Shown one piece after another: positions 7,552 to 16,027 of a DNA stretch of 64,000 nucleotides. Position 1 is the stretch's first letter. Each line of letters starts with the position of its first letter. The notes under the pieces were generated by a model, which was given only the letters and a program-made list of their open reading frames with translations, searched no databases and was not told the DNA's origin. The DNA is from JADZFO01 sp964512635. Its GTDB lineage: Bacteria; 4484-113; JAFGCY01. The stretch is taken from positions 136,871 to 200,870 of the forward strand of contig CAZEJB010000003.1 in the NCBI GenBank assembly GCA_964512635.1. Reading direction: 5' to 3'. The position numbers and the translations under genes were made by a program.

Positions 7552-9765
7552 ATGACCCAGCGCCAGCCGCAGAAAGGCTTATGCGCCAGCGCGCTGGCAG
7601 CCTGCTTTTGCGCCTTGCTGACTCTGTTGCTGGCCCTTCCGCACACAGCACACGCCGAAGGAGCCATCACCCAGCTTGACCCGTCCAGCGTCAATCAGGG
7701 CGACACACTGCTTGTCACCATACGTGGAACCGACCTGCCCACGGGTTCGGTGGTCGTGGAGTTCTTCCCGCAGCAGATCGCCGTGCTGTCGCTGCTCTCG
7801 GCCACTGACAGCGAGATCATGGTCCAGATCAAGGTTCCGCCCCTGGCGCCATCCGGGAAGTACAACGTCATCATCTACAACCAGCTCGGCGATGAAGTCA
7901 CCGGCGATGGTCTGTTTACAGTCCTAAGCGACCTCGTCACCCCTGTGTTCAGGGACTACGACCCCAAGGTCATCGCCCAGGCCAGCAGCGCATTTGCACT
8001 TGTCCTTAGTGGCGAACTGGTCAGCCGCGATGCGGTTAACCATCTCTCAATGCAGTGGACCCAGGGCAACAAGCCGGTTGAAGGTATGGAAACCAGCTTC
8101 GCCTATGCCAGCCCGACGGCAGTATCGGTTGCCGTCACCGGCAAGCTGCCTGGGGGCAAGCTGGATGGCCGGGTGCTGCTCGACAGTAAGCCGATTTACT
8201 TCCTCTCCGTCGAGCTTCCAGGTGAAAAGCCGGAGATCTATGGCCACAGTCCCAGCCGCCAGGCTGTCAGCAGCGAGCCACTAACTTTCAAGCTGGTGGG
8301 AGCCAGCTTCAGCCGCTCGCTGATGCCGCGGCTCAGCGCCCGCCTGGTATCCATCCCGCCAAGCAAGAAGACCAAGCCCCAGACCTATAACGCGACCCTC
8401 AGCTTCGTGGATGAAGCCGCGCTCAGCCTGCAGTTCAGCGGCGCGCCGGAAGGCAAGTACACGCTCCAGCTCCTGCTGGACGGCTCGCCGGCCTACAGCG
8501 GCTCGGTGGAACTGCTGCCGGCGGACGCGGTAGTGCCCGATGAGCCGGCCATCACCCCGGGGCCGCCGGATTCGCCCCTTGACTCTGTCCCGCAGGACCT
8601 TCCCCCGGTCGATCCGCCGATCCTCGTCGAGCCGCTGACCGGCCCGGACTACGGGCTGCCGGATGACAGCCCGGCAGATGTGGCCATGCCGCTACCTCTT
8701 ATGGATGTCCAGCCTGCCGTTATTCGCCCGGGTGAGACTGCGCGCTTCAGCCTGCAGCTCGACACTCTCGAATCCTATGTGCTCGACCGCCTGCAGCTAA
8801 GCCTGGAAGGGGAGGGCTGGAGCGAAGCGCCGGTCATGCAGGGTACCCGCGATGGTAATCTGGTGGCCGTCTTTGAGCTGCCGCAGCGCGACTGGCAGCC
8901 CGACGACAGTATCCGTCTGCGCGTGGTCGACCCGCTTAAGCTCTATGCCCCGCACAACCAGTCGATCGCCCTCGAACTGCCCGCTGGCGAAGCGCCTGTA
9001 GAAACGCTGCCTCCCGATGAGCCGCCTGCTGTACATGTTACTGGAGATACCAGTACCGCCCCCGACATCGCCTCCAGCGGCTTCCGGCCCAGCCACGCCG
9101 ATCAGCCGCCAACTCCTGAAGGAGCTGCAAGCCCCGCGGCTGAGCCAGAGTTCATCCCCGATGAGCCTTCGGACAATCCGCAGTCTGAATCCTCCGATCC
9201 TTCATCCGATACTTCATCAGATGCCTCTGAGAGCGCTGCTGATTCTTCCGGGGAGGCAGCCGCTGCCAACGCCGGCGCGGTCGAAGTCGCAACCGCGCTG
9301 CCGCCGGCCGATAACGATTCGACCGCAACACAGGCTGAACCTGACGGCGACCCCGAAGCGCCCGCGGATAGCACGGAAGCTCCTGCCGTGACCGGCGATA
9401 CCTACCTGCTGGAAGAGCAGGTCTTGCTGGGCGAGACTGGTTTTACGTTGCTGCTGGCCAGCGCGGCATCTGCCTCCGCGGCCCAGTGGTCAGCGGCGGT
9501 ACTGAGCTCTGACGACGCCCTCCTGGCTGCCAACGCCGAGCGCTTTGACATCAGCGCAAGGGTGGCCCGCCGCGGCGGTCAGCAGAACATTGAGCTTAGT
9601 TTCACTCCGCGGGCCGGCGCCTTTGAACCGCTGGCCTGGAGCCTGCTGCTGGATTCCCTCTGCAGCGGAGAGAAAGTAGCGCTGAGCCTAAGCTGGCCCG
9701 AAGCTGCTTCCGGCCTGCCCGAGAAGCTGGACCTGAAAGTCGTCTTCAGCCGCACCAGCGACTGA
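7552..9765 (+). CDS. Large exported protein with N-terminal IPT/TIG-like domain and acidic linker
   Basis: A 737-residue exported protein of unknown role. After the signal peptide (ALAACFCALLTLLLALPHTAHA) there is an immunoglobulin-like IPT/TIG-type domain (ITQLDPSSVNQGDTLLVTIRG..., ending FTVLSD). One or two further beta-rich domains follow to about residue 500, with Pro/Asp-rich spacers. A Ser/Glu/Asp-rich linker at about 500-610 contains FIPDEPSD. The last 120 residues (LLEEQVLLGETGFTLLLASAAS...) form another possible beta domain. It probably works extracellularly or in the periplasm with its 5'-neighbour. The TIG assignment rests on strand pattern and the G-x-L-V-x-G-x-L-style turns. Confidence 0.6.
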   Translation: MTQRQPQKGLCASALAACFCALLTLLLALPHTAHAEGAITQLDPSSVNQGDTLLVTIRGTDLPTGSVVVEFFPQQIAVLSLLSATDSEIMVQIKVPPLAPSGKYNVIIYNQLGDEVTGDGLFTVLSDLVTPVFRDYDPKVIAQASSAFALVLSGELVSRDAVNHLSMQWTQGNKPVEGMETSFAYASPTAVSVAVTGKLPGGKLDGRVLLDSKPIYFLSVELPGEKPEIYGHSPSRQAVSSEPLTFKLVGASFSRSLMPRLSARLVSIPPSKKTKPQTYNATLSFVDEAALSLQFSGAPEGKYTLQLLLDGSPAYSGSVELLPADAVVPDEPAITPGPPDSPLDSVPQDLPPVDPPILVEPLTGPDYGLPDDSPADVAMPLPLMDVQPAVIRPGETARFSLQLDTLESYVLDRLQLSLEGEGWSEAPVMQGTRDGNLVAVFELPQRDWQPDDSIRLRVVDPLKLYAPHNQSIALELPAGEAPVETLPPDEPPAVHVTGDTSTAPDIASSGFRPSHADQPPTPEGAASPAAEPEFIPDEPSDNPQSESSDPSSDTSSDASESAADSSGEAAAANAGAVEVATALPPADNDSTATQAEPDGDPEAPADSTEAPAVTGDTYLLEEQVLLGETGFTLLLASAASASAAQWSAAVLSSDDALLAANAERFDISARVARRGGQQNIELSFTPRAGAFEPLAWSLLLDSLCSGEKVALSLSWPEAASGLPEKLDLKVVFSRTSD

Positions 9766-9855
9766 TGCAGCGCAGAGCAACAATCAAATACTGCTTAGCT
9801 GTGTAGTCATTATTTAATGAGCCGGTCTGCATTGTCTGTGTTAGTATCACTGGCT

Positions 9856-11112
9856 ATGCCGCTTTCCGCAGCAAATCAGGCTCGTCCCCGGGTCCTGCTC
9901 GTCGATGACGAGCCGGCCTACATTATGATGAGCAAAGACTGCCTTGAGAACTGCGGCTATGAGGTCGTGGTGGCCCGCAACGGCCGCGATGCCCTGGCCG
10001 CGCTGGCCGGGGGCGACATCGATCTAGTCCTCTGCGACATCATCATGCCCGTCCTCAACGGTGTTGAGGTGGTTAAGACGATCCGCAATAACCCTTCGAC
10101 CCGCGAGATACCTGTCATCGTGATCTCCTCGATGACCGAGTACAAGGACAGGGTAGAGTTTTTCAAGCTGGGCGCCAACGACTATATGCCCAAGCCTATC
10201 GACCGCGGCGAACTGACCGCCCGCGTCAATATGCAGCTCCAGCTCGTCCAGCTCCGCCGGGAAGTCGCCACCATGAACGACACTCTGGCGGCCAAGAACT
10301 CGGCCCTGGAAGGCCATCTCAGCCGCCTAGAAGGCGACCTGCGCGTCGCCCGCGCCGTCCAGCGCGCGCTGCTTCCGGCTGCTTCCAGCCGGCTGGGCAA
10401 TATAGATATTTACTTCGAGCACAACAGCACAGACAAGCTCGGCTCAGACTTCATCGACTACCTGGTCGACGACCGCGGAGAGCTGCATCTGATCGTCGCT
10501 GATGTGTCAGGCCACGGCACGGCCTCGGCCCTGATCGCCGCGCAGCTTAAAGTGCTGTTCCACGAGATGACCCAGCGCAACCTCGACGCCAAGGGTCTGA
10601 TCAACGAGCTCAACACGGCAGCCGTCCGCACCCTGACCCGCGGCTATTACTTCACCGCGTCTTATCTGCGCTACGAGCCGGTCAGCAACTCGCTGTCGAT
10701 TGTCAACGGCGGCCACACGCCGCTGCTGTATCTCGACCGCGCCGGCTCCCGTATCCGCCTGGTGGAAAGCGATAACTCGCCGCTGGGCTTCTTTGCCGAG
10801 GAACGCTACGCCGAGATCAAGTTCACCCCCGGCGAGGGCGACATGATCGTCCTTTATACCGACGGGCTGACTGAGAACCGCAACTCCAGCAACCTGATGT
10901 TTGATGTCCAGGGTGTGATCGATGCGGTCAAGGGCTTCCGCGGCTCCAGCCCCAAAGACCTCGCCGGCAGCATCCTGCGCTCGGCCGAGAGCTTCAGCAA
11001 CACCGCTGTAACGCAGTTCGGCGACGACGTCACGATCTGCGTGCTGGGCTTTGGGCCACCGACCGGCCAGAAGCTGATAGCTCAGCCCGGAAGCGTATCT
11101 GTCGGCCTCTAG
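9856..11112 (+). CDS. Response regulator with C-terminal SpoIIE/RsbU-type PP2C phosphatase
   Basis: A two-domain signalling protein. The N-terminal receiver domain has all key residues: the VDDE acidic pair, the phospho-acceptor Asp in CDIIMP, the Ser/Thr in ISSM and the Lys in MPKPID. After a coiled linker comes a SpoIIE-family PP2C phosphatase with DVSGHGTASALIAA, NGGHTPLLYL and LYTDGLTE metal-binding motifs. Such proteins usually dephosphorylate an anti-sigma-factor antagonist in partner-switching control of stress or motility; no partner genes are nearby. An in-frame ATG at 9817 is possible. I prefer 9856 because it gives a normal receiver N-terminus and a -10-like TAGTAT lies 8 nt before it. 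Confidence 0.9.
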   Translation: MPLSAANQARPRVLLVDDEPAYIMMSKDCLENCGYEVVVARNGRDALAALAGGDIDLVLCDIIMPVLNGVEVVKTIRNNPSTREIPVIVISSMTEYKDRVEFFKLGANDYMPKPIDRGELTARVNMQLQLVQLRREVATMNDTLAAKNSALEGHLSRLEGDLRVARAVQRALLPAASSRLGNIDIYFEHNSTDKLGSDFIDYLVDDRGELHLIVADVSGHGTASALIAAQLKVLFHEMTQRNLDAKGLINELNTAAVRTLTRGYYFTASYLRYEPVSNSLSIVNGGHTPLLYLDRAGSRIRLVESDNSPLGFFAEERYAEIKFTPGEGDMIVLYTDGLTENRNSSNLMFDVQGVIDAVKGFRGSSPKDLAGSILRSAESFSNTAVTQFGDDVTICVLGFGPPTGQKLIAQPGSVSVGL

Positions 11113-11177
11113 CCTGCCGGTCGTCAGTCGCCTGCACTGCTCGCATCAGCGCCAGTAACATAGCCCCAGGCTGCGCC

Positions 11178-12056
11178 TTAGGGCCCCAGCAGTATTGCGG
11201 CGCTGCTGCCCGCACTGAAGCCTGCCGGGAAGAAGTTGGTCAGGTACCAGTTGATCAGGTCGTGGCCAAAGAACATCGTGATATATGAGCCCAGCACCAG
11301 GAATGGCCCGTAGGCGATCGCAATGCCGGGCTTATATGTTTTGCGGATCATCTTCGGGATGATGATGCCGATGCCCAGCACGCCTCCCACAAAGACGCTG
11401 ATCACCAGCATGCTCAGGGTCAGCGGCCAGCCAAAGAGGCTGCCGAGCCCCAGCGCCAGGAAGCCGTCCCCGTCGCCCATCGCGCCAAACTTCCAGAACA
11501 GGAAAAACAGGGCCGCGAGGCCGAGAGCGGAGAACAGGCTGGCCAGCCAGCCGCCGCTGAAAACGGTCCCCTGGGCCAGCCAGAGGAACAGGATCGAGCC
11601 GATACCGTGTCCGATCAGGATCTCGTTCGGGATGGTCTGCGTCTCGGCATCGATTATGAAAGTCAGGAAATAAAGGCTGGCAAAGTAGATCGCGAAGGCC
11701 AGATACCACCAGCTTGTCTTCGACTCCGGCACGCCGGAGAAGCCATGGTTCGCCACCAGCCAGGCCGTCAGCAGCCACAGCAGGCCGTTGCCCAGCTCGA
11801 CCAGCGGATAGCGCCAGGAGATCGGCGCCTTGCAGGCCCGGCACTTGCCGCGCAGCAGGATCAGCCAGGAAAACAGCGGAATGTTGTCGTACCACTTGAT
11901 TTTCGCGCCGCACTTCGGGCAGTGGCTCGGGGTATTGACCCACTCGTGTTCCTTGGGGTCTTCCTGCGGCCAGCGGTAGATACAGACGTTGAAGAATGAC
12001 CCGAAGACCAGCCCGAAGGCGAAGATCAGGGCATAGTGGATGGGCAAAAGCTGCAC
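11178..12056 (-). CDS. pilD: Type IV prepilin peptidase / N-methyltransferase
   Basis: A membrane aspartic protease that cleaves and N-methylates type IV prepilins or type II secretion pseudopilins. The sequence shows the GSFFNVCIYRWP start, two CxxC zinc motifs (CPKCG and CRACK) separated by about 22 residues, the first catalytic Asp in FIIDAETQTIPN and the second in GxGD form (GAMGDGDGFLALG), plus about seven to eight membrane helices. The open frame extends to 12245, but the upstream part is REP-hairpin sequence. The start is placed at GTG 12056 because a perfect TATAAT lies 6 nt before it. In-frame ATGs at 12062 and 12074 overlap that -10 box. No pilin genes are in the window. Confidence 0.9.
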   Translation of the reverse strand: MQLLPIHYALIFAFGLVFGSFFNVCIYRWPQEDPKEHEWVNTPSHCPKCGAKIKWYDNIPLFSWLILLRGKCRACKAPISWRYPLVELGNGLLWLLTAWLVANHGFSGVPESKTSWWYLAFAIYFASLYFLTFIIDAETQTIPNEILIGHGIGSILFLWLAQGTVFSGGWLASLFSALGLAALFFLFWKFGAMGDGDGFLALGLGSLFGWPLTLSMLVISVFVGGVLGIGIIIPKMIRKTYKPGIAIAYGPFLVLGSYITMFFGHDLINWYLTNFFPAGFSAGSSAAILLGP

Positions 12057-12062
12057 CCGCAT

Positions 12063-12068
12063 ATTATA
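12063..12068 (-). promoter_or_regulatory. -10 box of leaderless prepilin peptidase promoter
   Basis: TATAAT on the minus strand is followed by 6 nt and then GTG. No ribosome binding site precedes the start codon. No convincing -35 is seen. Confidence 0.6.
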
Positions 12069-12116
12069 TGGCATCGGGTATGCGTGGCAGAGGCGCATGG
12101 ATATGCGCCCAGGCTG

Positions 12117-12139
12117 GGAGCGCCAGCCTGAGGCTGGCG
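12117..12139 (+). repeat. REP hairpin
   Basis: GGAG is followed directly by CGCCAGCC, loop TGA and GGCTGGCG, then TCTTCCC. It has the same frame (GGGAGCG ... CTTCC) as the hairpins near 14250, 22230 and 63820. Confidence 0.7.
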
Positions 12140-12284
12140 TCTTCCCATTGCCGACACAGCAGAGATGAGAAGAGTTACCAAGAGCAGCGGACCCACAGAT
12201 ACGAGTCGCAGACCAACAGAGCATGAATCTAGTCAAGCAGGGCAAGGCTATGGGGATCGGAGGGGCCCATGAGCGCCTTTCCGT

Positions 12285-13169
12285 CTACCTGTCCTCGTGC
12301 CCCGGCAGTTCATCCCCGCGCAGGCGGCCGAAGTGCGGCATCTGGCGCCAGAAGTGGTTCACCGGGTTGATCCCCCGGCCAAAGATCTCCGCGCTGCGCA
12401 GCGCGCCATTGATGAACTGCTTGGCCTCGCGGGCGGCGGAGGTCAGGTTTTCCCCCCGCGCCAGGCTGGCGCAGAGCGCCGCGCTGAAAGTGCAGCCCGT
12501 GCCATGAGTATGCTGTGTGTCGATGCGCTCGCCGTTCAGCCACAGCGCCCCGGCGCTGCCGGCCGCCGTTCCCCGCGCTTGCAGCAGCAGGTCGTCCGGG
12601 TCGCCCCCGCTGTGCCCGCCCTTGATCAGCACTGCCCCGCAGCCGAGTTGCAGCAGCTCCTGCGCACTCGCCAGCATCTCCTCGCGGCTGCTGATACTCT
12701 CGCGGCCGGTCAGCGCCGCGGCCTCATGCAGGTTCGGTGTCACGACGGTGGCCAGCGGGAAGAGCTTTGTCTTCAGGGCCTCGACCGCGTCAGCTTCCAG
12801 CAGGCGAAAGCCGTGCTTAGAAATCATCACCGGGTCGATCACCAGCGCCGGCCGCTGCGGCAGAGCCGCCAGGAAGCGCGCCAGTGTGCCGATTAGGGCT
12901 GCGTTGCCCAAAGCCCCGGTCTTGGCCGCGCTGATTCTGAAGTCGCTGAACACCGTCTCAAGCTGCTGCTCCAGCAGCTCCGGTGGCAGGGCGTATACGG
13001 CGTCGACGCTGCTGGTGCTTTGCGCGGTCACGACCGTCAGCACGGTGCAGCCAAAAACGCCCAGTGAGCTGAAGGTCTTGAGGTCAGCCTGAATACCCGC
13101 GCCCGCGCCGCTGTCACTGCCAGCGATGCTCAGCGCCACAAATTGCCGATTGTCCCGTGTACTCTCCAT
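12285..13169 (-). CDS. thiD: Hydroxymethylpyrimidine/phosphomethylpyrimidine kinase ThiD
   Basis: ThiD phosphorylates HMP and HMP-phosphate with ATP to make HMP-PP for thiamine synthesis in the cytosol. The 294-residue protein carries the ribokinase-fold landmarks: SIAGSDSGAGAGIQADLKTF near the N-terminus, DPVMISKHG, VTPNLHEAAALTG, VLIKGGH and the anion-hole motif THGTGCTFSAAL. The partner thiE is 13 kb away at 26527. It ends a two-gene minus-strand unit behind kdsD, 15 nt downstream. No TPP riboswitch is recognisable upstream of either thi gene. Confidence 0.95.
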   Translation of the reverse strand: MESTRDNRQFVALSIAGSDSGAGAGIQADLKTFSSLGVFGCTVLTVVTAQSTSSVDAVYALPPELLEQQLETVFSDFRISAAKTGALGNAALIGTLARFLAALPQRPALVIDPVMISKHGFRLLEADAVEALKTKLFPLATVVTPNLHEAAALTGRESISSREEMLASAQELLQLGCGAVLIKGGHSGGDPDDLLLQARGTAAGSAGALWLNGERIDTQHTHGTGCTFSAALCASLARGENLTSAAREAKQFINGALRSAEIFGRGINPVNHFWRQMPHFGRLRGDELPGHEDR

Positions 13170-13184
13170 AGTCCGGTTCGCGGC

Positions 13185-14231
13185 TCAGGCGTCCTGCAGG
13201 GAAGGCTTGAAGCCCGCCTGCACCAGGGCATGCAGGTGCAGAAGCCCGATCGGCCGCCCCGTTTCATCTACCACCGGCATCACGAAGATTGGTCTAGGCT
13301 GGTTGTTTTCCATCAGGCCCAGCACTTCGTAAGCCAGCCGGCTGCCCTCAACACGCTTGGGGCTCGCAGTCATTAACTGACTGACCGGCATCTGCATCAG
13401 TTCCTGCAGCGACAGCTGCTCGCCGGCATAGCGGTTCAGGATCCGCCGCACATCGCCATCCGTGAGGATCCCGGCCAGCCGGCCCTCAGCGTCAACCACA
13501 GCGGTGCCGCCGAGTGTAAAGCTGGTAATCACCTCGATTGCGCTCAGGAAGGGCGCGCCGACATCCACGCGCGGGTTCGTGCTGTCGCCGGCCAGCAGGT
13601 CAGCCACCTGCAGGGTCAGGCGCTTGCCCAGCATGCCCTTTGGGTGCAGCACGGCAAAGCGTTCCGGGGTTACGCCCTTGGAGGCCATCAGTGCCACCAC
13701 CAGCGCGTCGCCAAGCGCCAGCATCAGGGTCGTGGAGGTTGTCGGCACCAGGTTGTAAGGGTCAGCCTCGCGCACATCACCGATCAACAGCACGGTGTCG
13801 CTCATGCGCGCCAGGGTGCTGTCCGGCCGCGCCGTCACGCCGATCAGCCGGGCCCCAAGGCTCTTGGCCGTCGGCAGGATGTCGAGAATCTCGCTGGTCT
13901 CGCCGGACGCGCTGAGCGCCAGAACTACATCCTCTTCCCGCAGCACGCCAAGGTCGCCATGTGCGCTCTCGCCGGGGTGCAGGAAGTGGCTCGCCACGCC
14001 GATGCTGCTCAGGCTGGCGGCGATCTTGCGGCCCACATGCCCGCTCTTGCCCATGCCGCTGACGATCACTCGCCCGCGGCAGGAATGCAGCAGGCTGCAG
14101 GCGGCCGAGAAGCCGCCGTCCAGCCGCGCAGCCAGGCCGCTCAGCGCCGCCGCTTCATGCTCCAGCACACTGCGCCCAAGGGCGACGAAGTCCACCGCGG
14201 CGCTGTCCTGTTGGATAACTCCCTCTTCCAC
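13185..14231 (-). CDS. kdsD: Arabinose-5-phosphate isomerase (KDO pathway)
   Basis: KdsD interconverts ribulose-5-phosphate and arabinose-5-phosphate, the first step toward KDO for LPS. An N-terminal SIS sugar-isomerase domain (VSGMGKSGHVGRKIA, FLHPGESAHGDLG, LALSASGETSEI) is followed by two CBS domains (about residues 205-345), the usual full-length architecture. An open frame reaches 14270, but the added 13 codons are translated REP hairpin. GTG 14231 is preferred because TATAAT lies 7 nt before it and the product then aligns with other KdsD N-termini. It is probably cotranscribed with thiD. Confidence 0.93.
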   Translation of the reverse strand: MEEGVIQQDSAAVDFVALGRSVLEHEAAALSGLAARLDGGFSAACSLLHSCRGRVIVSGMGKSGHVGRKIAASLSSIGVASHFLHPGESAHGDLGVLREEDVVLALSASGETSEILDILPTAKSLGARLIGVTARPDSTLARMSDTVLLIGDVREADPYNLVPTTSTTLMLALGDALVVALMASKGVTPERFAVLHPKGMLGKRLTLQVADLLAGDSTNPRVDVGAPFLSAIEVITSFTLGGTAVVDAEGRLAGILTDGDVRRILNRYAGEQLSLQELMQMPVSQLMTASPKRVEGSRLAYEVLGLMENNQPRPIFVMPVVDETGRPIGLLHLHALVQAGFKPSLQDA

Positions 14232-14238
14232 GCCCGGG

Positions 14239-14244
14239 ATTATA
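14239..14244 (-). promoter_or_regulatory. -10 box of leaderless kdsD promoter
   Basis: TATAAT on the minus strand lies 7 nt upstream of the GTG at 14231. The matching -35 position falls inside a REP hairpin and shows no consensus, so the mobile repeat may have replaced or trimmed the upstream promoter. Confidence 0.55.
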
Positions 14245-14247
14245 TGT

Positions 14248-14332
14248 GGAGCGCGGACTTTAGTCCGCATCTGTAGGGCCGCACGGATGTGCGGCCGTCT
14301 TCTCCCAGTAGCCGCGCGGCCCTGTCCGCGCG
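14248..14332 (+). repeat. Cluster of three REP hairpins
   Basis: Three hairpins follow one another. GGAG plus GCGGAC-TTTA-GTCCGC (stem 14253-14268). GTAG plus GGCCGCAC-GGAT-GTGCGGCC (14277-14296). GTAG plus CGCGCGG-CCCTGT-CCGCGCG (14313-14332). The third is repeated almost exactly at 15258. They lie immediately upstream of kdsD. Confidence 0.8.
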
Positions 14333-14365
14333 TCTTACATACTGCGAAGCCAGTTTAGGACCAAT

Positions 14366-14590
14366 ACAGGACGCAGAGCTACAGAGGACGCAGAGTTTCG
14401 CAGAGTGGAGAAGCCTTGGCACAAAAACACCAAAGCGCCAAGGTGATTGGCGCCTATCACATGGCCTCGGGCATTTCGAAATCCGAGCATTGACCCTGCC
14501 ATTCTCCTGTCTTCTTGGTGCATTGGTGCTTTGGTGGTTCAACCTCTTCCTCATCTAGGTTCTGCGCTCTCTGCGCCTCTGCGTCCTGTG
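14366..14590. mobile_element. MITE-like foldback element of direct and inverted short repeats
   Basis: The left arm (14366-14443) and the reverse complement of the right arm (14510-14590) share an exact ACAGGACGCAGAG and an almost exact ACCAAAGCGCCAA/ACCAAAGCACCAA, with CGCAGAG words repeated inside each arm. There is no coding frame and the centre is about 65 nt. The right arm stops 4 nt before the stop codon of the V4R-like gene. The structure resembles non-autonomous foldback elements; the family is not known to me with certainty. This fills the gene-free stretch 14271-14594 together with the REP cluster. Confidence 0.6.
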
Positions 14591-14594
14591 TTTC

Positions 14595-15200
14595 TCAGGG
14601 CAGCGGCGCGAACTGCAGCAGGCAGGTTGTCGCATCGCTGTCGGCGGCGCAGCAGCGCGTCTCGGCCGCCTCCCACTGCGCCGGGCCGCAGAACTGCCCC
14701 AGCTCCATCAAAAATCCGCTGTAGAAGCCGCAGACGCCCTGGTGATGGCTGGACCCGCGGGCGAACACACTGTCGCGCAGCTCTACGAAATGCACTTCTC
14801 CGCGCTGCAGGTGGTTGTATCCCCCGCGTCCAAGAAATGGCGGCAGGTTCTTCTTCAGCGTCTGGGCCACATCCAGCCGGCCCAGCCTGAACTTGCCGCC
14901 CAGGCGCGCATGCTCAGCCCACTGCACAAAGGCATTGCGGCCGGCGAGAAAGACGATATCAGGATAGGCGCTCTGCAGCCTGAGCTGCGCCAGTATCTCC
15001 GCCAGCTGGCCGCTGCCCAGGGCTTCGACCTCACTGAACAGGCCCATGATGCGCTCGGCGTCCAGGTGCTGCTCGCGGCAGATGTGGTCGTAAAGGGCGG
15101 GCTCATAACGCCGCACCGCCACCAGCAGGCTGTGCAAGAGGATAGGGTGGAAGCGCTCCACACCGCCCTCTTCGCCCTGCCATGGCTTTGACCCGAACAT
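14595..15200 (-). CDS. V4R-domain-like protein
   Basis: A 201-residue soluble protein. Its C-terminal third (HHQGVCGFYSGFLMELGQFC..., then an E-x-x-C...DATTCLLQF ending) matches the pattern of V4R (4-vinyl reductase-like, hydrocarbon or ligand binding) domains: an aromatic-GFYSGFL helix, a cysteine after a conserved Glu, and a final C-x-F/L strand. The N-terminal half is helical and includes a DHICREQHLDAERIMGLFSEVEAL segment. It stands alone between a foldback element and a REP cluster. A sensory or ligand-binding role is inference. There is no signal peptide. Confidence 0.5.
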   Translation of the reverse strand: MFGSKPWQGEEGGVERFHPILLHSLLVAVRRYEPALYDHICREQHLDAERIMGLFSEVEALGSGQLAEILAQLRLQSAYPDIVFLAGRNAFVQWAEHARLGGKFRLGRLDVAQTLKKNLPPFLGRGGYNHLQRGEVHFVELRDSVFARGSSHHQGVCGFYSGFLMELGQFCGPAQWEAAETRCCAADSDATTCLLQFAPLP

Positions 15201-15257
15201 ATGGTTATGTTACTAGCTGCGTCATCCGGATCGCTGAACAGAGTCCGTTACCTCTTT

Positions 15258-15281
15258 GTAGCAGCGCGGCCCTGTCCGCGC
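15258..15281 (+). repeat. REP hairpin, copy of the one at 14308
   Basis: GTAG followed by GCGCGG-CCCTGT-CCGCGC and then GTCTTA. The same 20-plus bases occur at 14308-14336 apart from one base. It is part of the gene-free interval 15201-15503. Confidence 0.75.
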
Positions 15282-15327
15282 GTCTTATAGTGGGTATGGA
15301 TATGCGCCAGACAAAGACGCGAGGAGT

Positions 15328-15412
15328 TGGACCTGGCGTAGGGGCGCACAGAGTGCGCCCGGCAATTACGCGATGCGCTGGACCTGGCGTAGGGACGCAC
15401 AGAGTGCGCCCG
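15328..15412 (+). repeat. Two tandem REP units (34 bp, period 51)
   Basis: Units at 15328-15361 and 15379-15412 differ by one base. Each contains GTAG followed by GGGCGCAC-AGA-GTGCGCCC (one stem mismatch in the second copy). The paired, spaced arrangement is like a REPtron/REPIN next to a RAYT gene. Confidence 0.75.
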
Positions 15413-15448
15413 CTATGTGCATTCTGCACCCAGGGACCTTCCACGGAT

Positions 15449-15480
15449 CGGAGGGGCCTGGCTTGACCAGGCCCGCGGCG
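15449..15480 (+). repeat. Left 32-bp inverted repeat flanking the RAYT gene
   Basis: The unit starts with CGGAG and contains the hairpin GGGCCTGG-CTTGA-CCAGGCCC. It is the exact reverse complement of 16028-16059. Confidence 0.85.
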
Positions 15481-15503
15481 GTGGCGCCATCTTGTTGCCG
15501 GGA

Positions 15504-16013
15504 TCACATTAACCCATCTCTCTTGAGCTGATAGGCCTGAGGATTCTCCAGTATGTACTTTCTGAAAGCGTACAGTTCTTCTTCGTCCTCAATGATCTCG
15601 TCGCCATAACTGCGCTGCATGAAGGTCGCAGGCAGACTGGGATGGCTCTTCATCAACTCATAGTACTCGCGAGTACTGAGGGACTTATACACCCGCATGA
15701 AGTCTGGGACACTGGTTCCAGGCTTACCGGTCTTGAGACTAAGAGAAATGATGAAGTGCAGATGGTCAGGCATAATGCAGTAACAATCGATTTCCGTATC
15801 ATCAAAGCGCCCGGCCGCTTCCAGAAGATGCCGCTCTAGCATCTTGCCTAACCTTGTAAGTACCAGCTTCGAGTCTTCGATGCGGCTGAGCAGGGGAACA
15901 CGGTTATGCACACACTGGGTGATCATATACATGCCTGGTGTACGGTAGTCGTAACCCTTTGCACGTGGGTTCCTGCGTCTTGGAACCTCCACCCATTCCG
16001 GCAATGCCATCAT
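15504..16013 (-). CDS. REP-associated tyrosine transposase (RAYT, Y1/TnpA_REP family)
   Basis: A single-strand HUH nuclease that moves or maintains REP hairpins. The 169-residue product has the N-terminal GYDYRTPGMYMITQCVHNR strand, the metal-binding HxH in CYCIMPDHLHFIISL, a candidate catalytic Tyr after it (VYKSLSTREYYELM) and the C-terminal YILENPQAY ending typical of RAYTs. The open frame extends to 16064 through the right inverted repeat. The start at ATG 16013 excludes that repeat, and ATG 16010 is possible. It sits between exact 32-bp inverted repeats and near many GTAG/GGAG hairpins, which are its expected substrates. Confidence 0.9.
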   Translation of the reverse strand: MMALPEWVEVPRRRNPRAKGYDYRTPGMYMITQCVHNRVPLLSRIEDSKLVLTRLGKMLERHLLEAAGRFDDTEIDCYCIMPDHLHFIISLSLKTGKPGTSVPDFMRVYKSLSTREYYELMKSHPSLPATFMQRSYGDEIIEDEEELYAFRKYILENPQAYQLKRDGLM

Positions 16014-16027
16014 CGAGTTGATTGTAA

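Noticed and set aside
12255..12275. Degenerate REP copy (GATCGGAGGGGCC)
   Set aside because: It shares 13 bases with the RAYT-flanking repeat but lacks the second stem arm, so it is not listed as a hairpin.
13170..13184. TPP riboswitch upstream of thiD, and likewise upstream of thiE
   Set aside because: thiD follows kdsD by 15 nt and thiE has a -10 box 5 nt before its start, so there is no room for the aptamer and no CTGAGA-type element.
15328..15412. Possible CRISPR array
   Set aside because: Only two repeat units are present, each palindromic with a GTAG head, and no cas genes occur. They are REP units.
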